Below the pieces are notes generated by a model. It ran no database searches. It had not been told where the DNA came from and worked only from the letters and a program-made list of their open reading frames with translations. From assembly GCA_964035795.1 (NCBI GenBank), contig OZ038322.1, positions 20,252,674 through 20,316,673 on the forward strand: DNA of 64,000 nucleotides, written 5' to 3'. Of the stretch, positions 33,949-46,146 are shown piece after piece (position 1 is the stretch's first letter; the number at the start of each line of letters is the position of its first letter). Position numbers and translations under genes: made by a program. Source of the stretch: Pterobdella sp. o SKG-2022 (lineage: Eukaryota; Annelida; Clitellata; Hirudinida; Piscicolidae).

Positions 33949-36698
33949 ATGCAAATAAAAACTGTTGAAAAATATTCCCAAATGGATAACTCAAAAAATT
34001 TTGACGAAAGTTATACTGAAGAAGAGTCAAATGGGAGCAAGAAGAGAAGAACCAATGCACGACATTATAAAGACTACGCAAATTCAACGTTCGATTGCCC
34101 GTCCACAAAAAAGGTTTGTTTTTTTTTATTGATTTGATTACTTAATTATGTATTTTTTTACAAAAAAGATTTTTCGGTTATTTTTTTTCAAATATTTATG
34201 TCACTTATTTAATTCAAATAACATTTATTATTTTTATTTCCATTTCAATCAAACATAGACGAAGTATGCTTAATTTTAGACACACACAAAAAACCATATA
34301 ACAAAAAATAAGCTTGATAAAAACACCATCTTCAGCCATATAAGATAAAACCATAGGAATCTTTTAACAGAAGAGAAAACCAAGCCGAAACAAAACTATA
34401 AACGGGTTCCTACCAAACGATTATTTGACTAGCACTAATAATATTCCTATTGTTGACGAACAAGAAGTCAAAAGATTGGAAGGTAAAAACAAATGGGATG
34501 ATGATGATATAAAAGTAAGCAATTTATTTTTTTTGTAATTATAAAAATTATTAGATATATATTGAACAATTTTCATGTATGTTTAGACTTATAATTCAAA
34601 ATAACTTAAAAAATTTTTTTTTAAAGAATCTAGCTCTGTATTACTTGCATGAGTTAGAAACAGAGAGTAAAAGTTTGAGGAAGTTGAAGAAAGAGCAAGG
34701 CTTCAAGAACCGTTGTCAGATCTGCAAGGATGACCGGTTGTTCACTGCGCAGACCAGTCTAAAATACCATTACAAAAGCCACACAGGTTGCCGCATGTTT
34801 GTGTCTGTAGTTTATATATAAGAATTGATACAGAAGTTTCATGAAATTGAATATTACATTTTAAATTACCGTATCAACTTTATTTTGTCAATTTAAATGT
34901 TATGAAAAGTTCTTAAACATCTTTTGAAACAAACGTACGCTTTTTACAATTTTTTTTCACTTTATAACATTCTTCTCTCTCCAACAGGCTTGAAAGAATA
35001 CAAATGTCCGATTTGTGACGACCAATTCACCAGGAAGCACAGCCTTCAATACCACTTGATGATCCACAACAATGAAGGAAGGTTTCATTGCAGTGTTTGT
35101 GGCCATGTTTTCAGACACCCCTCCCATTATAAGGTAAATGGCTTGGTTGCTATTGAAGGTTCAGATGTTTTAGCTTAAGATAGGTCGAATATAATTGAAA
35201 CAATTTTTTATCAAAATAATTATGAATAAAATTGTGAACAATTAGCCTCAAAATTTTGAATCATAATAACACGACAAAATTTGAATTTTTTATCGTCAAA
35301 AACTCAACTTTTGTCGTGTTTTTATGATTCACAATTTTGAATAAAATTTATTTTTTTTCTGTATTATTTTCATATATAAAACTACTACAATTTAATATTC
35401 AAAACTACTTAATGTATTGAAACTCGTAGGAACACATGAGGAAACACAACGGTGAAAAGCCCTTTATGTGTGAAAAATGTGGATTCAGTGCCAAGACTCG
35501 AAACACATATAAACGACACATGAAAAAACAACATAATATCACTGTCAAAAGTCAATTCACCACCAAAACCAATGAGATCGTAAAAAGAAAATCTAAAATG
35601 GACGATGAAAGTAGTTTTTCTAATATTGAATCGCCTGAAGATGGTGAGTTGAACAGACAAAAGAAAGAAAAAATGAGCAGAAACAAAGTCAAAAATTTTT
35701 GTAATAACAAAGCAAATAATGAAAATAAAGATTTTGATGAAACGACTTTAGAAGATGATGAAGAGGAGGTGAATAATGATAGCATGTTATCAAAGGACAA
35801 CCTCCAGCCCAGTGTGAATCATTTGTTCCTACCATCAGGGGCACCTAGTTATGACAATGAGTTTGTCCACAAAAGTAAATCAACTTACTTCATAAATAAT
35901 TTTCCAAGAAGAAGCTCAATCAACAGCTTTGACCTTTTAAATAGGGAAAATCACGGTAAAAGCACTGCAAAGCCTATAGATTACAGTTTGAAATCTTCGA
36001 AAAAATCCTTTAAAAAAGTAATTTTTACTTCTTTGAAATCAGCTCAACTTTTGAAAACTTTTCATCTTGAAAAGTCAACGACCTCAACAGAACCAAACTT
36101 GCCTCAAATTCCAGCATCGAGCTCCTTCAAATCGCATCCAACAAACAAGTTTGATATCAGCTCACTACTCGAAACATCTCCCAAAAAACATCTCACTTCT
36201 CGACGCAACCCTTTCATCAACACTATATTCAACTTCAAAACCTCTCAGGCACCAAACAACAGTGAAGCATTCAAAACTACATACTCTGATAATGATAATG
36301 AATTCAATAAACCCAAGCAAATAATATTAAACTTCAACTCTAGTAATAGCGAGACTCAATCAAAAGACGAAGCATACAATATAAATCTGTTAGTACAAGC
36401 TTCTGAAATGGTCAGAAAACAGCATCTCCATTCTAAACTCAACCCACAATTCCACCAAACCTGCACGCCACTCTCCTATCACACCAACACACCACCATAC
36501 CTTTACAACGTTAACCCACCTTCTCACTCCAACATTACATCACAATATCACCATAACACTGCAAAACCATCCGCTCACAATGTAACGAACAGTAGGAAAC
36601 TGTTCAATTCTGACACCCAAGATCTCTTTAACCATCGTCCAACTCATAGCCGCAGATCCGTAACTATATTTAATCCCGTAATTAATATCCATCCTTGA
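33949..36698 (+). CDS. Four-finger C2H2 zinc-finger protein with long disordered tail, 5 exons
   Basis: Exons: 33949-34113, 34371-34514, 34627-34786, 34988-35133, 35430-36698, in phase, about 627 aa. The N terminus is charged with a bipartite basic patch (KKRR, KRKPSR) that could be a nuclear localisation signal. Four C2H2 fingers follow: CQIC...HYKSH (long finger, 14 residues between Cys and His), CPIC...HLMIH, CSVC...HMRKH and CEKC...HMKKQH. Linkers TGLKEYK and NGEKPFM are of the TGEKPY type, typical of DNA-binding arrays. Introns fall inside the finger array, one splitting finger 3 before EHMRKH. After the fingers, about 370 Ser/Asn/His/Pro-rich residues look disordered, with one acidic stretch (DDEEEVNND). 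A sequence-specific transcription factor is inferred; no orthologue was recognised. Confidence 0.88.
35232..35340. mobile_element. Hairpin MITE-like element, family 2, copy B
   Basis: Left arm AATCATAATAACACGACAAA; right arm TTTTGTCGTGTTTTTATGAT. The flank TGTGAACAATTAGCCTCAAA is the same as beside copy A (14404-14524). It lies in intron 4 of the four-finger gene. The centre differs from copy A and is shorter. Confidence 0.75.
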
Positions 36699-38602
36699 TT
36701 TGCGTGATTATCCATTTTTTTATACGTTTTTTATATTATTTTTATTATTAATTTCATAGTGATGAACTCATTAGTTAATTAATTAATTTTATTTTTTTAT
36801 ATTATATTTTATTATTATTTATTTATTCTGCAAATTATTTGAAAACAAAAGGTAATTTTATTAAGTCCAAAGCTTTTCTTTCACAAAGTAACATTATCAA
36901 GTACGTTAAAAGTGCTCTTTGAGTTTTAACGTACTTGATGAAGTTACTTTGTTAAAGAAAAGCTTTGGACTTCATAAAATTACCTTTTGTGTTTAAATAC
37001 TTTCCAATATACACTTTGGCTAAAAAAGATTAATTATTTGTTCAATTGAATACTTTTCCTTCATTTTTTTTTCATCAGTTTTCTATTTATTTTTTTTCAT
37101 TTTTATAGTGCAAAATTTTTTTTTGTTATTTAATGTATATATGTATATATTTATTTATTTTATTAGTTTATGTATTTATATTATTATTCAATTTGATCTA
37201 TTTCCTTTCCTCACATTCCATCGCTATAAGATACAATTGCTTTAAACTCATGCAAAATATTTGCCGTACTGTAAATAGTTACCTTAGTCTTTCAAAAAAA
37301 ATTTTTGATTTCATTCAATAAAAACTATCGATTTGAGAAAATATAGTTTAAAATTCACCTTAACATTATAAACATTAGTATATTTATGACTTGTTTTAAA
37401 ATAAAATAAAGAAGATTAAGAGAATAAAGTATTTAAATAAATAAAAAAAAAGAAGAGTAAAAAGAAAAATAAATTAAAGAAAGCAGAAAAAACATGCAAT
37501 AAAAAAACTAAAAGTGAACGTTGGTTAAACATTTTCAAGTTTTTCATGTTATTCTCGCAACTCATCGTAGTTTATTATGAGAACTCAGGCATTTCTACCT
37601 AACTCCCACGCCATAACATCCTAGGATGGATAGTTAAAACTGATCAAATTTTATAATTTTAAACAATTCTAAGAAAACACTGAAGTTTAAGTTTTTGAAG
37701 GTCTTATACTGATATTATTTTTATTGTTTTGAGGGTTTTTATGAGAAAAGTGGAGAAAAAAAGCTGTATAATCGGCGTAAAACTAATCGTATAACTAACT
37801 GAAACCAATCATAAAAAAATTAATAAGCAAAAAAATCATAACACTGAGAAAAAATATTAAATTCATAACGATAAAGAGATCGATATGATATCGCCCTTAT
37901 CTGTATGGAATAATTTTGAGAAAACAAGAAAATTAGATTCTGATTGATAAATTTAATCTCAATCTATTTATAATTCGTGATACTTAACTTCTGACGTAAT
38001 GCATTCAAGCATTATTCCATTATTGAAGCGGTAAAAGCTTTTTGTTTTTATTGTTGGAGTTATGCATGCAGCTAGCTAATGCCTCAAACTCTATTATTAC
38101 TTTTATATTTCCAGTGCGCATTGGCAATTGCAGCTAAAAATAGTCTTTAAGGATTTTTTCAATGTTGAGTATATTTTTGTTTTTATTTTCATATATTTGA
38201 AGTAATAATTATCATTAATATTTAGTTATGAATTGGAATTTTAGAAAATATTTCTTAGTTTTGAATTGAACAATTTATAGTGAAAATAATTATTTGATAG
38301 AAAGAACAATAGAGATATTATAGAAATATAACAAAGAAACATAGCATATAACATAAAATCATATGTATGAATGTTCAATCTATTTGAAAAAGCGCAGTTA
38401 GCAAGATCTGCAATCAAGCTCAGCTATTTCTTTCCTATTGGATCTTCTTAAAAAATTTTCGATAGTTGAGGAAATCGAAGAGAATCTTATTGGATACCAG
38501 TTGCATTTTAGTAGTTTTTGAGTGTGATCAAAAAGACTAAAGTTTAACACTCTTTGAATTCTTCTTTTTCTTTTTTGAATTCTCCAAGAAAACTCCGGCA
38601 AA
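36699..38602. other. Intergenic region with a full palindromic element
   Basis: 1.9 kb between two plus-strand genes. A full family-1 palindrome (36835-37004) lies about 140 bp past the four-finger gene stop, and an AATAAA lies at 37318. The remaining sequence is AT-rich with nothing else recognised. The tropomyosin promoter should be near the right end. Confidence 0.5.
36835..37004. mobile_element. Palindromic MITE-like element, family 1, best-preserved copy
   Basis: Arms of about 80 bp are nearly perfect complements. The left arm has AAAAGGTAATTTTATTAAGT, CCAAAGCTTTTCTTT, CACAAAGTAAC and ATCAAGTACGTTAAAA; the right arm repeats these in reverse. The loop is about 12 bp (GTGCTCTTTGAG). There is no coding capacity. 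Such a near-perfect long hairpin suggests a fairly recent insertion, and if transcribed it would form dsRNA. Confidence 0.8.
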
Positions 38603-41600
38603 ATGACTATGGCAGCATTTAACACCATGTCAGCCATCAAAAAGAAGGTAAGAGTAACTTTAAATTTTGAATATTAATCAAATAGGTTCATAATGAGTTG
38701 AAAGATTAAATGTTGATATGAGATATTGAAAATAGTTTTTGCAAAATGATATAGATTTTGTGTTCAAATGAATAGCTAAACATTTTCCATTGAACCAGAT
38801 GCATGGCATGAAATCCTTGAAGGACACTTGCAATGATGACGTGGACAAATTGGAGCAGAAGCTGATTGAGATCAAGGCTATCCATGAAAAGGTTTTAACA
38901 GTTTTTGTGTTTTACAACTTACAATCTACATGTGAATCTCAGTTTTTTGGTGATTTTAAGTCATACGGTGTTTTCTAATGTGTTTATTCTGTTATAAAAA
39001 TCGTTTATATAAATGAGTTTTTTTTAGTCTGGTGAGATTAGAGTCGAGAAGTTTTCAAGAAGCATAGAGCTTGGTCGGCAATGAGGGTAGGCGGGTTTTC
39101 AGTAGTCGTTTTATTCTGTTTATCATATTTTTCGCTTTTATTTTTTGTTTTTATTTTTTATGATATTTTTATTGAGATTTTTTATTCATAAATTTTACGA
39201 TTGTTATTTTTCAATTTTTTTATATTATAATTTAAATTTCCTTTTATTACTAACTTTCCAAGAAAAATTTTTGTTAAGTATATTCACAAAATAATTTTAA
39301 AAAATAAACAAAAAAATTAAAAACGAAATGAACACCGAGATGAGAATAACTTCTCGGAACCATATTGCTTCCACTTATCAATGTGGGCTGATTACAATTT
39401 TAATCTGGTGTAATCCAGGTGTTATGCAATGAGTCAACCGGGATTTTCTTTTCAAAATTTTTTATATTGTTTGTATTATTCATCTCAAATGAACTGAATT
39501 CTCAATTTGCTTGGAGTTAGAAGAAGAACAAAAAGCTTTTTTTTCGTTTTTTTTCGGTTCTGTGTTAGTTTTTAAGCTTTTTCCAAGTTCAAAAGTTTTC
39601 TTTTTTAGTGAAGTCGTCTTTGATGACGGTTACTATGTTTTTTCATAGCCGTCTTTTTCCTCTTTTATTTATCGAAGACATTGGTCGTTTAAGATTGAGA
39701 ACTGAGTTTGGGAATCTTTTGACGTTCAAAGTTATTTGAAAACTCAATTGTTCAATAAAATTAATATTATTAATTTTCCATAAATATACTCAAAAATTAA
39801 AAAAGACTAGTTGCGATAAGATTTTAAAAAGAGATTATTAGTGCGAGAAAATTAAAATACCACACATAAATATTCTTGAAATTTTAACGAATTATAACAA
39901 GGTTTTAGTTATCAAAAATTTTTAAAAATATTTAATTCCGTCATTGGAATGCTAAGTTTGAAGTAATTTTAAAATCATAATTTTTCTGAAATGAAAAATT
40001 AAAATACCTCTTTGATGCATAACTTCATAATAATTAATATGAAATTTATTATAGTCATAATTTTTTCTTTGGTAGCTCAAAGTAGACTACCATTATCGAT
40101 TTTCATTACCTCCAGCCATAGTTCACTTGGTCATTAAAATCCTGAGCATAAACTTCTAGTAGCTTGGCTGTTGTCTTTATATACTAGATCATTTATTCAC
40201 TGACGCAGTAAAAAATTTCTGATTTTTGTTCAAAAAAGAGTCGCTCTTTTTGTATTTTTGCAAAAACTGACAAATTAATTATTTTTTTGCTAAATCCCAG
40301 ATCTTTACCACTAGTATCAAATTTGACCACACTGTGTGAACCTACTAGCAACGAGGTAGTTCTCAATTTGAACTGTTAAACAAATCTCCATCAAGAAACC
40401 GTCAGAATTTAACTTTTGAAAAACAATTAACCTTGGAAACTCACACCGTTTTATGATTTATTCATTATCGTTAGGCAATTATAATACTAGTGGCTTAGAA
40501 ATAGGGAAACAAGGAATCACGCCTTTTTGAGTGAACTATGATGATTACGACTATATGAAATTCCGATGAATGAACTTAACCTTAAATTCTATTCAGGCTC
40601 AGTATTATTTTAGTTTTATTTAATCTACATATCGCTTTTTAAAATGTTATCACGACAGCAAGATGAGGAGTACAACCAGTTGGTGAAAAGGACTAGCCAG
40701 ATCCAGAGTGACTTGGCTGTGGTCAAACAAAATGCTGAAGAAGCCAACGCCAAACTTGAAGAAAAAACACAGATTCTCACCGCTGTACGTTTGAGCCTTT
40801 TTGAAAATTTTGGCAAAAAATATAGTTTCAATTAAAAAATACTTCAAAACTAATGGTGAACAAGGGAAATTTTGAAGACGTTAGAACCTATATTATAGTT
40901 GACGTGCAAATCAACCACACTTTGAATAAACACCACCTAAAATATCTTGTTTGTCTCTCATTTTCTTTTTTGGCCAAAATTTTGCACGTTCATTTCAAGT
41001 CTATCAAATTTTGCTTAGTCGTAATCCATCGCACTCTTAGCGAAAACCTTTGCTAGTATTCCAAAAACTACAAAATAAAACCATATATATACAGTTCAAT
41101 ACTATTAATAATTAGACTGAAAGCGAAATGGGAAATCTGGTGAAAACAGTGAGAGAAATAGAAGAGAAATATGAAAGTGCAGAAACTAAACTGTTGGCCG
41201 CCTCAACTAAGTTGGATGAAGCCAACAAGAAATTCGAGGAAAGTGACAGGTGCTGTTAACTTTCATATTAGTTTCACTGTTTTGGGATGTAGTTTTTTTT
41301 TACTTAGGTCAAATTTTTTTTTAAATTGTATATTGAGCTACGGTAGTTTACCTATATAGAATTTCATGTTGTATTCAATACTTCTCAAAATCAATTATTT
41401 TTTTGTATTTTTATTTAAAATTAACAAAATTTTGAATAAATTCAAAAATATATAATTAACTACTCATAACCACCAACACACCACAAAACGATACAACTCA
41501 TTGTTTAGAGGCTGCAAAGTGCTGGAGAGCAGACTGGCCATTGATGAAGAGAGGATGGTGGTTTGTGAAAAGGAATTGGAAACCGCCATTTTGTTTGGTG

Positions 41601-42543
41601 AAGATTCTGACAGAAAATATGAAGAGGTTTCACTTATTGCTTCAATGAAAATATTAAGTGGTTTCGTATTTATAAAAAAAAAGAATATTAATTTTTAAAA
41701 ACCAAAAATTTTTCAGCATTAATTAATTGATTGAATGAACTTATGCCTCCATTAGACTGCCCGTGTGTTGTCAATGACTGAGGGAGACTTGGAGAGATCC
41801 GAAGGAAGAGTCAACCTAGCTGAAGCGTTAGCTTCTTTTCATTCGAATCTAATACATTTTTAATTTTTCAGATTTGAAGCAAAAATTATATATAAATTTT
41901 TAAACTAAAAATATTATGTTTCAAAATGATTGACATTGAACTGCAGAAAGGTGATTGAGTTGGAAGATGAGTTGAAAGTGGTGGGAAACAACTTCAAATC
42001 ATTAGAAATCGTGCAACAAGAGGTGAATCATATAGCTTAAATTGAAGTTTTTATACGTAGTCGAATTAGGTTTATCCTTTTCCAATTATGCCTTCATATT
42101 GAATTCTTATATTTTCTATGGTATATAGAATGTGTTATGAATAGCTTTAATTTTTGCAGTTCCTTGCAAGGCAGGAGACCTATGAGATGACCATTCAAAA
42201 CCTCACTGAGAGCCTGCAAGACGTAAAACTTGCTTACTTATGATTGAAAACATTATTTTGAGTTTAAACTATATCTCTTTCTAATAAAATTAAGAAATAT
42301 CAATGTATTGGAAGCATCAACTGCCCTCACAGGCAGAAAGCAGAGCTGAGCAAGCAGAAGAAGCGGTGAGGACCCTGCAAACTGAAATCGACAGACTCGA
42401 AAGTAAGCCACACACATACCGATATTCAATGCATAATTTCAACCAACCTTGAAAACCCAGGTGAATTGAGTGGTGAAAAAGACAAATCCAGACTGGTGCT
42501 TGGGGAATTGGATTCCACAATCACAGAGCTCACAGGCTTCTAG
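38603..42543 (+). CDS. Tropomyosin, 10 exons
   Basis: Actin-binding coiled coil that polymerises head-to-tail along filaments and controls myosin access. Exons: 38603-38647, 38799-38891, 40659-40784, 41116-41249, 41509-41626, 41756-41826, 41947-42022, 42160-42222, 42333-42402, 42461-42543, all in phase. Three in-frame ATGs begin exon 1. Starting at the third (38627, MSAIKKK) gives exactly 284 aa, the canonical long-tropomyosin length, with 38 residues over exons 1-2 as in vertebrate exon 1a. Diagnostic pieces are [44 protein letters not shown] and the C terminus [14 protein letters not shown]. Exon junctions follow the known tropomyosin pattern. The sequence is quite divergent, for example an N-terminal exon with [11 protein letters not shown] 1.77-kb intron separates exons 2 and 3. 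An AATAAA lies at 42672. No alternative exon cassettes were found. Confidence 0.95.
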
Positions 42544-43271
42544 AAAGTTCTACGCCATTCTATTGCTTAATAGAGCTTTTGAGAAATTTCTAGATTATGA
42601 GGTTTATGATTATTTTTCAAAAACTATGGTCGGTCATTGAATATGTTTTTGCCCAAGTTATATTTTTTTGAAATAAAACTATTAAATTTTGAAAATTGAA
42701 TCATGAATGTACGGAAGTTTATATTTTCATAAAACATTTGGTGTGTTTCGGGCCATTTGGTCTACAATAATAAAAAGAAGAAAAATTCAATTCAATTTAG
42801 TGTCTATAACATAAAAATTTTTCATTAATGAGAAATTCATCAGCAGATTTACTAATACATTAAAAGCATTGTTGTAATAAAAATTAGGCTGAAACATCAT
42901 GTTCTCAGGAATCTAAGTTAATATATAGAAACAATGAAATAAATGATTAATTTATTTGACTACAAAGAATAGAATTAAATTTTGTAAAATAGCTTCAAAG
43001 TTTATTTATGTGCGAAACTTTTCGATTTACTTTGAAATAATCAGCAAAACATAAGAATTTTACAAAAAAAATATTGAAAAAAAAAATTTAATAATGATTG
43101 ATTGAATAAAATCAGTAACATACAAAATTAAGATAGAAATGGAAAACACAATGTTGATATAGTTCGCGGTCTATAATTTATTGCCACGTAATGGCTGCTT
43201 CTGGAAATTCATAATTGTAAACACGCACATATTTTTGGGTTAGCTCATATTTTAGCGTCGCGACGTTTAAA
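42544..43271. other. Short intergenic region between tropomyosin and p24 genes
   Basis: Contains the tropomyosin 3' UTR with AATAAA at 42672-42677, then AT-rich DNA leading to the p24 start. The last ~120 bp before the p24 ATG is slightly GC-richer (AGCGTCGCGACGTTTAAA at about 43253-43270) and may be its 5' UTR or core promoter. Confidence 0.45.
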
Positions 43272-44579
43272 ATGAAATCCAAAAACTTATATTTCAAATT
43301 TTTCATTTATTTCGTTTGGATTATTCTTTGTAATGGTAATGAGTTAACGTTTGAGTTGCCGGATAACGAAAAAATGTGTTTTCATGAAATAGCAGTCGAA
43401 AATGCAAAATGTGGTTTGGAATATCAGGTTTCTTTTCATAATTACATAATAGTGCGTTTATTCATAACTGAAACTTAAAAAATCATTATAGGTCATAATC
43501 GGCGGAAATTACGATGTTGATGTGGAAATCACCAATCCTTTTGGACAAAATATCTATAAAGTATATTATACATAATAAATTTTCACAACTACTATGTATT
43601 CCACTTTTCATAAAGGAAATAAAAAAGCAATATGATTCCTTCCAATGGGTTGCTGAAAAGCCTGGAGAATATAAGGTTCTCATAACTATGCTTTATGATT
43701 TAATATAACTTAAAATGAAAGTATAGATAATGTTAAATTTGTTTATTCAGTTTTTTATTATTAAATTATTTTTATTTAAAACCTTATTTCAAAGCAATCT
43801 CATACAAACAAATTACTTTCATAAAAGTGAATGCCATATAAATAAACCTTGAATATTTTTTCCATTTATTATAATTGATCAAATAAATTTAAAGATATGC
43901 TTTGGTAATGAATTCTCTACCTTCACTCATAAATTGGTCTACTTTGACCTGAGTGTGGGTAATGATGAAGATACTTTAGAAGAAACTCTGGATGGAAAAG
44001 ATAAACACCATACTGCTTTAACCCAGGTAATTCCATTCAAATTCTTAGAGAATTTTATAGTTAATTTGTTGAGTAATATTAATCTTAAGTCTTGAAAGGA
44101 GTGATATAAAAAATCATCAATTTAACACAACCCTACTGTGTTAAATTAATGATTTTTCATGATGAGGTTTAATATCAAAATGAATTCATCTAGTTATTTA
44201 AATTTTTATTATGTGAACTGCAATTATTTTCTTGTTCTTTTTGTTTTTATAAAAGTAGTAAAGATTAACTTATAAAAGATCATTTGTTTTATTCATACTA
44301 TCTTCTTTTCCAGCTGTATTTATTTTATTTTCTATGGTATTTTTATGCTATAAAAAATTTTATAATCTAGCTATTCTGTATTTGATTATCAATTACCATA
44401 GTATAAGAGAATTTTCTATTTTTAATAAGCAGCCAGACTAGAGTGGAACTAAGGCAAACATTTAAAATATAGAAATGTATAATTGAGAATATATCTGAAT
44501 AGAACCATTACATAAGCGTTTGAACTATTGCTTTTTAATGATCTCTATCTGATCTAAGTTTAAAACTTTAAAAACTCTT

Positions 44580-44627
<48 letters not shown>

Positions 44628-45412
44628 AGAGAGAGAGAGATTTTTATTTAGCCTTATTACATTATCGTCTGTATTATACAGTTTTTATATTATTATTCTT
44701 ATTCAAAGGCACTTAGGCAGTATAAAACTCTTTAATGAGGCTCACTATATAGAAAAACATATAATTAATTGGGCGTGGTGGATAAATTTGTTTTGTTTTA
44801 AGGATATAAACTTAAAAATATTATTTTCGCCTATAAAAACACACTTATAACTTCTTTCTTTCATTCGTTAATAGATAGAAATTTGATCCTAATGAGATAG
44901 CTGAAATATATGCAAAAATGAATTGACAACCTTTTTAGGATTTACAGATTCAATTGAATAAAATAAATAATTAAGCTATGACTTAGCTAAATTATCGCCG
45001 TAATACTAAATTCCGACATTGGTCTAGATGGAAACATCGAGTGTCAGCATCCATGAGAACCTAAAAACGGTGATCGATTATCAGACACATCATCGACTCA
45101 GAGAAGCTCAAGTATGTTTCATGTTTTTGTTATTTTTTACGCATCTTTGTGGTTCATGTTCCGATGCGTTTAACTAGGCACGCTTATGATGGTATGAAGA
45201 AGAAAATAATGTAATGTTTACGATGTTGTTTAGAAAAAAACTAACGTTAACATTTTATGGTGATATAAATTATAATTCGCCAGGGAGAGGAGTTTGCCGA
45301 GAGTTTGAATGAAAGGGTGTCCTACTGGTCAATGGGCCAGGCTGTAGTTATATTCCTCGTGGGGATTGGTCAGATTATCGTCTTAAGAAGCTTTTTCACT
45401 GATAGAAAATAA
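43272..45412 (+). CDS. p24/TMED family cargo receptor (TMED3/7-like, gamma class), 6 exons
   Basis: Type I membrane protein cycling between ER and Golgi in COPII and COPI vesicles. Exons: 43272-43427, 43492-43560, 43616-43675, 43895-44026, 45028-45111, 45284-45412, in phase, 209 aa. It has a signal peptide ([13 protein letters not shown]), then a GOLD domain beginning [20 protein letters not shown]. Cysteines at about 36 and 97 are placed for the conserved disulfide. Family signatures are [35 protein letters not shown] and, in the coiled coil, [20 protein letters not shown]. One membrane segment follows ([15 protein letters not shown]), then the cytosolic tail RSFFTDRK. The tail has the FF export signal but no KKxx end. 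The closest recalled match is TMED3/TMED7. The 1-kb intron 4 holds a hairpin and a TA run. Confidence 0.94.
44108..44157. repeat. Short perfect hairpin in p24 intron 4
   Basis: AAAAATCATCAATTTAACAC pairs with GTGTTAAATTAATGATTTTT (one mismatch) around an AACCCTACT-type loop. It could be the remnant of a small MITE or an RNA structure in the intron. No second copy was found. Confidence 0.6.
44582..44640. repeat. (TA)n-(GA)n compound microsatellite in p24 intron 4
   Basis: About 43 bp of TA repeats followed by a short AGAGAG run. Confidence 0.95.
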
Positions 45413-45939
45413 TCTTTATGTTTCGTGTAAAATTTTTTCGGAGTTATATGAAACCTAGGTTTTGTAAAATGTTGCTAGCTTCATATATTTGTAATAATAT
45501 AATGAATGGTTCATTTTTTTACTATTCAAAATTTTAAATCAGATTATTAAGTTATGTTTCATGTGCCGAACCAGTCAATTCCCAATATAAAACCTCTTAA
45601 TTTTATTAAATCCATGTGCTAATTTATTAATTTTCAAGAAAAATTATCTTTCTACCATTTTTTTATTACTCTTCACTTCATGCTTGAAACTTCCAGGCAT
45701 TTTGTTCATTTATCATTACCATATTCCACAAATTTTTGTAAATTTTCAAATAAATGATTTTTAATTTAAAAAAACCAAGTTTATAAAAATTTGTTTTTTA
45801 TCTGTTTCATTCATTGAACAACGTAAATTTCATCTAAGCTCAGTCTTCGGCTACTACTCTACCACGGGTTCAAAGCTAGAACATTTTATTTATCCTTCAT
45901 TTACTTTTTGAGATCACAAACGTTATCGTGCTTATAGTT

Positions 45940-46146
45940 TCAACCTGGTTTAAACCGTTTAGTTTCAAGCTCCACAAACCCTACAGCTTGATAAGAGAAT
46001 AATCGTCTTAGAAAAACATACGGTGATATAAGAACAGTGATATCATGAAAATTAACTCGGTAATTTTCTATAGTAGCAGTAAAAGCTCTGTCCGGCGTTT
46101 TCAACGTGAAAATTTCCAACATAGGCTTTCTGAGAGCCATGTGCAA
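45940..46146 (-). CDS. Hypothetical short ORF in a GC-richer patch
   Basis: A 68-codon frame from an ATG, rich in varied residues (ALRKPMLEIFTLK, FLRRLFSYQAVGFVELE). It stands out because the surrounding intergenic DNA is far more AT-rich and less coding-like. No family is recognised, and no splice partners were found. It could equally be a fragment of a degraded mobile element or chance. Confidence 0.2.
   Translation of the reverse strand: MHMALRKPMLEIFTLKTPDRAFTATIENYRVNFHDITVLISPYVFLRRLFSYQAVGFVELETKRFKPG

Noticed and set aside
35552..35800. 82-codon minus-strand ORF, Ser/Leu/Phe-rich
   Set aside because: Antisense to the acidic, Lys-rich part of the four-finger gene.
39028..39080. Possible extra or alternative tropomyosin exon after TTTTTTTTAG
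   Set aside because: The frame reads [18 protein letters not shown] then a stop, has no tropomyosin heptad pattern, and the exon 2 to 3 junction already joins in phase without it.
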